A stretch of 64,000 nucleotides of DNA from NCBI RefSeq assembly GCF_000424285.1, contig NZ_AUJP01000017.1, forward strand, positions 62,001 to 126,000, in the 5' to 3' direction. A program made the translations under genes and the position numbers. Source of the DNA: Butyrivibrio sp. MB2005. Lineage in GTDB: Bacteria; Bacillota; Clostridia; Lachnospirales; Lachnospiraceae. Shown here piece by piece: positions 60,668-64,000 of this stretch. Every line of letters begins with the position of its first letter. Position 1 is the stretch's first letter. Under the pieces are notes generated by a model. That model saw only the letters and a program-made list of their open reading frames with translations, searched no databases and was not told the DNA's origin.

Positions 60668-60676
60668 TTAAATTCT

Positions 60677-60928
60677 TCACCCCTCCGGAGCATACAGTTT
60701 TGATTCTTTCCTCTTATCCTTGTTTCTATTCTCAGCTGCAGCATTGATAAAGTATTCTTCAAACTTCTCTCTGATGAGTAAAGTACGATCGCCGTTCATA
60801 TAAACATATCCCTTGGCCTCCTCATCGTTTGTGGCCAAGAACCTTAATCGCTTTTCTCCTACATTGAAATAAGCTGCAGCTTCCTTTATTGTTAATAAAA
60901 ATTTCTCACTGATCCTACACTTATCCAT
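60677..60928 (-). CDS. excisionase-like protein, second element
   Basis: 83 aa starting MDKCRISEKFLLTIKEAAAY, with GGAGGG upstream; an extension to 60982 lacks a site. FLLTIKEAAAYFNVGEKRLRFL and MNGDRTLLIREKFEEYFI place it in the Tn916 Xis family, close to the protein at 5035. No integrase follows it; only serine recombinase scraps do. It is either an orphan from a lost element or a second directionality factor for this prophage. Confidence 0.75.
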   Translation of the reverse strand: MDKCRISEKFLLTIKEAAAYFNVGEKRLRFLATNDEEAKGYVYMNGDRTLLIREKFEEYFINAAAENRNKDKRKESKLYAPEG

Positions 60929-61001
60929 AGAATAACCCTCCGTTTTTATATTATCTATCACTCTACAAACCAGCGATTTCAACCGTTTTAGGCAAAAAAA
61001 G

Positions 61002-61046
61002 AAAAACTACAGATAAAACCCTATGTTTTATCTATCGTAGTTTTTC
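61002..61046. terminator. hairpin near the right attachment site
   Basis: AAAAACTACAGATAAAAC, CCTAT loop, GTTTTATCTATCGTAGTTTTT: a long bidirectional terminator-like hairpin between the excisionase-like gene and the phosphatase fragment. It also could be a recombination-site structure. Confidence 0.65.
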
Positions 61047-61084
61047 AGTAGTCAGTATCCGTGTGAAGTTTTGATTATGCCTGG

Positions 61085-61159
61085 TTATGCCGCACAAACA
61101 GCGAGTTTGCTAATACCGGCAGAATCAGTGCCGTGGCAGACGAATAAAATTCTTATCAT
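61085..61159 (-). pseudogene. phosphatase start fragment at the right junction
   Basis: The minus strand from ATG at 61159 reads MIRILFVCHG, identical to the intact phosphatase, then 14 unrelated residues (TDSAGISKLAVCAA) and a stop. The catalytic C-x5-R loop is cut after CHG. This is what integration into the gene's start would leave. Confidence 0.75.
61130..61150. other. putative right attachment site
   Basis: The same 21 bp as 2311-2331, in direct orientation, within the phosphatase start fragment. Confidence 0.65.
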
Positions 61160-61236
61160 CTTAGTAAAAAACCTCTATTCTCACGTATTTACTGGCTTTA
61201 AGCCTATTTTCGTCCAACGTATTTTTCTCATTTTCG

Positions 61237-61260
61237 TGGCAATCCTTGGCAATATTTGGC
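61237..61260. repeat. three TGGC repeats at 10-bp period beside the right junction
   Basis: TGGC at 61237, 61247 and 61257, 87 bp from the core repeat and in the same orientation as the set at 2439-2462. It lies outside the element as drawn, which suggests a second element or a conserved host upstream region. The rest of 61160-61361 has no gene. Confidence 0.45.
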
Positions 61261-61361
61261 ATATTTTGACCGGCAAAAGGTGCAAATCAGGATGCAAAAT
61301 CACTTGCATTGCACTGCCAAATATTTTCTTTCCCAAGTACCCTCATAAATATAGCAAATCC

Positions 61362-62369
61362 CTATTTTTTTCTGCTTTGTTTCTTTGCTTCTTTGGCAAC
61401 AACCTTTATGCTCTTCATATACTCTTCTTCAACAGGCGAAAGGGTTGTCTCCTGGTATTTCCTGTATTCTTCCTTTGCTTTACTAAGAGCCTTTTCATGA
61501 CTAACTTTCCCTGGTCCACTTAATAGTTTTCTATTTCCAGAAGTCAATATCGAATCAAGTTGATCAACATAATCACTCATGTACATAGGTTTATGCTCTA
61601 TTGCATTAATCTCCGCCAAGTCAAAATAACCGGATACAAGATTATTTAAAATTTTTAGTTCATCCTCTTTCAGATAATTCTTTGCGATTCCAATATCCTT
61701 AAGAGCGGGCAACTCACCCGCAAATGAAGTTAATCCCATAAATGGCTTTTCAGCATCTGCTCTTTCATAAATCACTTCAGCTGCTGTATGACCATGTGCT
61801 GCATAGTGTAATTTATTCTGAACAATTTTGAAGAATTGGATTGACTCGTCACTTCTTGGATTGTAATCCACGCTTGTTGCATAAAGATCTAGAACCTGCC
61901 TATAAAGAACTTTTTCCGATGAACGGATATCTCTGATTCTATCTAATAGTTCTTTCCAATAATTCCCACCGCCATTACCTTTCAGGCGCTCATCGTCCAT
62001 TGCAAATCCTTTAATGATATACTCCTTTAGTACAGAATTTGCCCAAATTCGGAACTGTGTACCGCGCTTAGATTTAACCCTATATCCAACAGAAATAATA
62101 ACATCCAGATTAAAATACTCTATATCTCTTTCAACTTTTCTTCCACCTTCGATTTGAACTGTTGCAAAAAATGCAACAGTTGCCTCTCTAACCAACTCTC
62201 CCTCTTTAAAAATCTTATTTATATGTCTTGAGATTGTTGATTTATCTCTCTGAAACAATTCTGCCATTTGATCGATAGTAAGCCATACTGTTTCATTTTG
62301 AAGATTTACATTAAGTTTCGTTAAGCCATCATCTGTTTGGTAGATGATAACTTCCCCATATTCATTCAC
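61362..62369 (-). CDS. RhuM-family protein
   Basis: 335 aa. VIYQTDDGLTKLNVNLQNET, VWLTIDQMAELFQRDKSTIS (helix-turn-helix), IEGGRKVERDIEYFNLDVII, SVGYRVKSKRGTQFRIWANS and VDYNPRSDESIQFFKIVQNK are hallmarks of RhuM. It includes a Fic-like C-terminal region (HAAHGHTAAEVIYERADA). RhuM genes are found in genomic islands and defence regions, and the biochemical role is unclear. It lies 50 bp downstream of the SMC-like gene on the same strand. Confidence 0.9.
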   Translation of the reverse strand: MNEYGEVIIYQTDDGLTKLNVNLQNETVWLTIDQMAELFQRDKSTISRHINKIFKEGELVREATVAFFATVQIEGGRKVERDIEYFNLDVIISVGYRVKSKRGTQFRIWANSVLKEYIIKGFAMDDERLKGNGGGNYWKELLDRIRDIRSSEKVLYRQVLDLYATSVDYNPRSDESIQFFKIVQNKLHYAAHGHTAAEVIYERADAEKPFMGLTSFAGELPALKDIGIAKNYLKEDELKILNNLVSGYFDLAEINAIEHKPMYMSDYVDQLDSILTSGNRKLLSGPGKVSHEKALSKAKEEYRKYQETTLSPVEEEYMKSIKVVAKEAKKQSRKK

Positions 62370-62421
62370 TATATGAATACCTCCAACTAATATGTTTAGA
62401 CAAATAAAAAAGTCTTTATCA

Positions 62422-63999
62422 TCAAAACAAACTCATCTGTCCGTTCATGATTTTATAGTAGCCATGCTCTATCCTCTCATTACCCTCATGCGTCATTATT
62501 TCGAAGTTTGAAAGGTTCTGTGCCTTTATAACAAGCTTGATAACGCAATCAAAGCAGCCGACAACATCACTCTTATTGATATCTGACAGACAAATCAGCT
62601 GTACATTGAAGTGTTTTGCTATATCAAACATTGGCTTCAAAAGATGTGCTGAAGTTATTTTGCCAAAAGGATTATCAAGGATCAGAACACTCCCCACGTT
62701 TTTGCTGACAAGCCCTGCTGATGACCTGGTATAATTCATGAGTGTCAGTACTACTGAGAAAAATACAACAAATTTCTCAGCACCGGAACTCTGTGTCAGT
62801 GTCTCCTCCCAACCCTTATATACAGAGTTTGCACTGTTCATATCAATCTTATAAACCCTGATCTTTATGGATTCCTGGCGTATGTACTTATGAAGAAGCC
62901 TTTCACTTGAGACTAAAGCTCTGGCGCGCTTCTGTATTTGCTTTTCATCAGCACCGCTTCGGAGGAGCTCTTTTATCTCATTAGCCCCCTGCTCAATCTC
63001 AGTCTTTATCGAAACCCTTGATGCTTCCTCAGATATCTCTTTTTCCTCAGGAAGATCCATCTTTACCATCTGCGTCTGAGGCTTGCCCGCAAAAATATGA
63101 GCCTTTGAACTGGCTGCTATCATACGAAGGTCAAGATACATCCTCTTCCCCTGATTCATACACTGGTCTACGATGTCATTAAAGTCGTTCTCAATTTCTC
63201 TTAGATCAGTCTCAATCCTGCTGTTAATCTTCTCTATGGAAGCTGTCATTGTACTGATGCTCTCACTGACCGTATAAAGCCGGTCTCCCTTCATCCCTGA
63301 ATCATCAAGCATCTCACCGATGGCAGCGAGTTTATTCACTATTTCAGAAAGTGCTATGTCTTTAAACTCAGCTACTGTTGTTCTTATGTTGCTCTTAAGC
63401 TTTTCTTTCTGATCCTGGAAGGTTTTCTCTACATGGATGAGATTTTCATGTATAGACTCCCACTGAACATCCGGTCTTTCAGAAAGAGTAACTGTCTTTA
63501 TTATGTTTCCAAACTGAATAGGCTTTAAGACGTCTCCTACTCGATCAAAGATTCTCTCCAATGAATGCTTTTCTTGCTCGAGTGAATCTTTCCTTTCGTT
63601 TAACTGCTTTATCTCCTGTTTGGCGGCCTTTACTCTGGCTTTGAAATCCTCTCCTATCTCATTTTGTGGAAGAGCTACACCGTCAAAATCTTCAAGTACT
63701 TTCCCAGCTGCATCATATCTCTGCTTGGCAGATGCCTCTTTCACATTACATTCTCCAAATATGGACCTGGCATTCTCCATTTTCTCTGAAGCTGCTCTCA
63801 CTGCATCCTTGGCATTTTTGAGGGCTTCAGATGAAAAATGGACCGCTTCATATTCGGCCTTTTCACACTCATAATCACCAAGTTCTTTTTCATACTCAGC
63901 TTTGTCCTGCTGCGATTTATTAAGGCTGACTCTGAGATTATCCAGGCTTTCGCTGAGACTCCCCAGAAGAGTCTGGTACTGAGAGTAGAGTTCTTCCAA
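62422..63999 (-). CDS. SMC/Wadjet JetC-like coiled-coil ATPase, C-terminal part (runs off window)
   Basis: At least 525 aa; the start lies beyond 64000. Long coiled coils (about 1-310 of the visible part) lead to an ABC-type head: signature TQSSGAEKFVVFFSVVLTLM, Walker B SVLILDNPFGKITSAHLLKP and the ending YYKIMNGQMSLF. The N-terminal Walker A should be outside the window. Such SMC-like ATPases occur in Wadjet/MksB-type plasmid defence systems, which is the most likely role; Lamassu-type is possible. Partner genes would be upstream, to the right. Confidence 0.75.
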   Translation of the reverse strand: MEELYSQYQTLLGSLSESLDNLRVSLNKSQQDKAEYEKELGDYECEKAEYEAVHFSSEALKNAKDAVRAASEKMENARSIFGECNVKEASAKQRYDAAGKVLEDFDGVALPQNEIGEDFKARVKAAKQEIKQLNERKDSLEQEKHSLERIFDRVGDVLKPIQFGNIIKTVTLSERPDVQWESIHENLIHVEKTFQDQKEKLKSNIRTTVAEFKDIALSEIVNKLAAIGEMLDDSGMKGDRLYTVSESISTMTASIEKINSRIETDLREIENDFNDIVDQCMNQGKRMYLDLRMIAASSKAHIFAGKPQTQMVKMDLPEEKEISEEASRVSIKTEIEQGANEIKELLRSGADEKQIQKRARALVSSERLLHKYIRQESIKIRVYKIDMNSANSVYKGWEETLTQSSGAEKFVVFFSVVLTLMNYTRSSAGLVSKNVGSVLILDNPFGKITSAHLLKPMFDIAKHFNVQLICLSDINKSDVVGCFDCVIKLVIKAQNLSNFEIMTHEGNERIEHGYYKIMNGQMSLF

Positions 64000-64000
64000 T

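Larger units (their letters stand above)
2311..61150. mobile_element. integrated siphovirus-type prophage with defence and surface cargo
   Basis: The boundaries are set by the direct repeat 2311-2331 / 61130-61150 (start of a phosphatase gene). A tyrosine integrase with excisionase-like genes lies next to the left end, and a complete lysis-tail-head-packaging-replication set lies between. About 58.8 kb, large for such phages, because roughly 15 kb at the right end is accessory DNA. The right end is less certain than the left: recombinase relics and a third excisionase-like gene suggest older elements there too. No phage gene except the interrupted pair at 7371-9282 looks broken. Confidence 0.65.

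Overview
The window looks like a low-to-mid GC Firmicute chromosome, most likely Clostridia/Lachnospiraceae and perhaps Butyrivibrio-like. The reasons are strong AGGAGG ribosome binding sites, a perfect CIRCE operator on an Hsp20 gene, BspA-type leucine-rich and Big_2-type secreted proteins, and Lachnospiraceae-style phage genes. The species assignment is inference. No rRNA, tRNA or CRISPR array was seen.

Layout: (1) 1-2340 is host DNA: Hsp20, a YkgJ-type Cys-cluster protein and a low-molecular-weight protein tyrosine phosphatase (LMW-PTP), all on the minus strand. (2) About 2311-61150 is an integrated siphovirus-type prophage plus accessory cargo. Both ends carry a 21-bp repeat that is the start of the LMW-PTP gene, so the element appears to have inserted in the first codons of that gene and supplied a replacement start. 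From the left come a secreted cargo protein, a Tn916-type tyrosine integrase with two excisionase-like proteins, a cassette of unknown proteins (TIM barrel, zinc ribbons, coiled coil), lysis (endolysin, holin), tail, head, terminases, HNH, and replication genes (SNF2 helicase, VRR-NUC, primase-helicase), all on the minus strand. A divergent promoter region at 41.7-41.98 kb then starts a plus-strand operon ending in a family A DNA polymerase. (3) 46.2-61.1 kb is an accessory and defence region inside the element: a NACHT NTPase, a sigma-like regulator, a Nudix enzyme, a DUF3883 protein, and a five-gene restriction operon (HTH, beta-class methyltransferase, unknown protein, McrB-like AAA+, McrC/LlaJI-like nuclease). 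After these come a broken nuclease gene, two secreted LRR paralogues, serine recombinase relics and a third excisionase-like gene. (4) Beyond 61150 are a RhuM-family protein and the C-terminal part of an SMC-like ATPase that runs off the window.

The structural genes form one long minus-strand late operon. It is interrupted by cargo genes (morons), several of which are bracketed by near-identical intrinsic terminators. A conserved element, TCGTACA-N13-TGTAATTAGG-like, occurs four times in non-coding DNA. Each copy points toward a phage operon (excisionase/integrase, primase, and two in tandem before the polymerase operon), and it is the best candidate for the phage's own promoter or operator. 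No classical CI-type repressor was recognised. The most interesting parts are the defence cargo with its unknown 266-aa component, the four-copy regulatory element, the phosphatase attachment site and the iteron-like candidate origin at 39161-39265.
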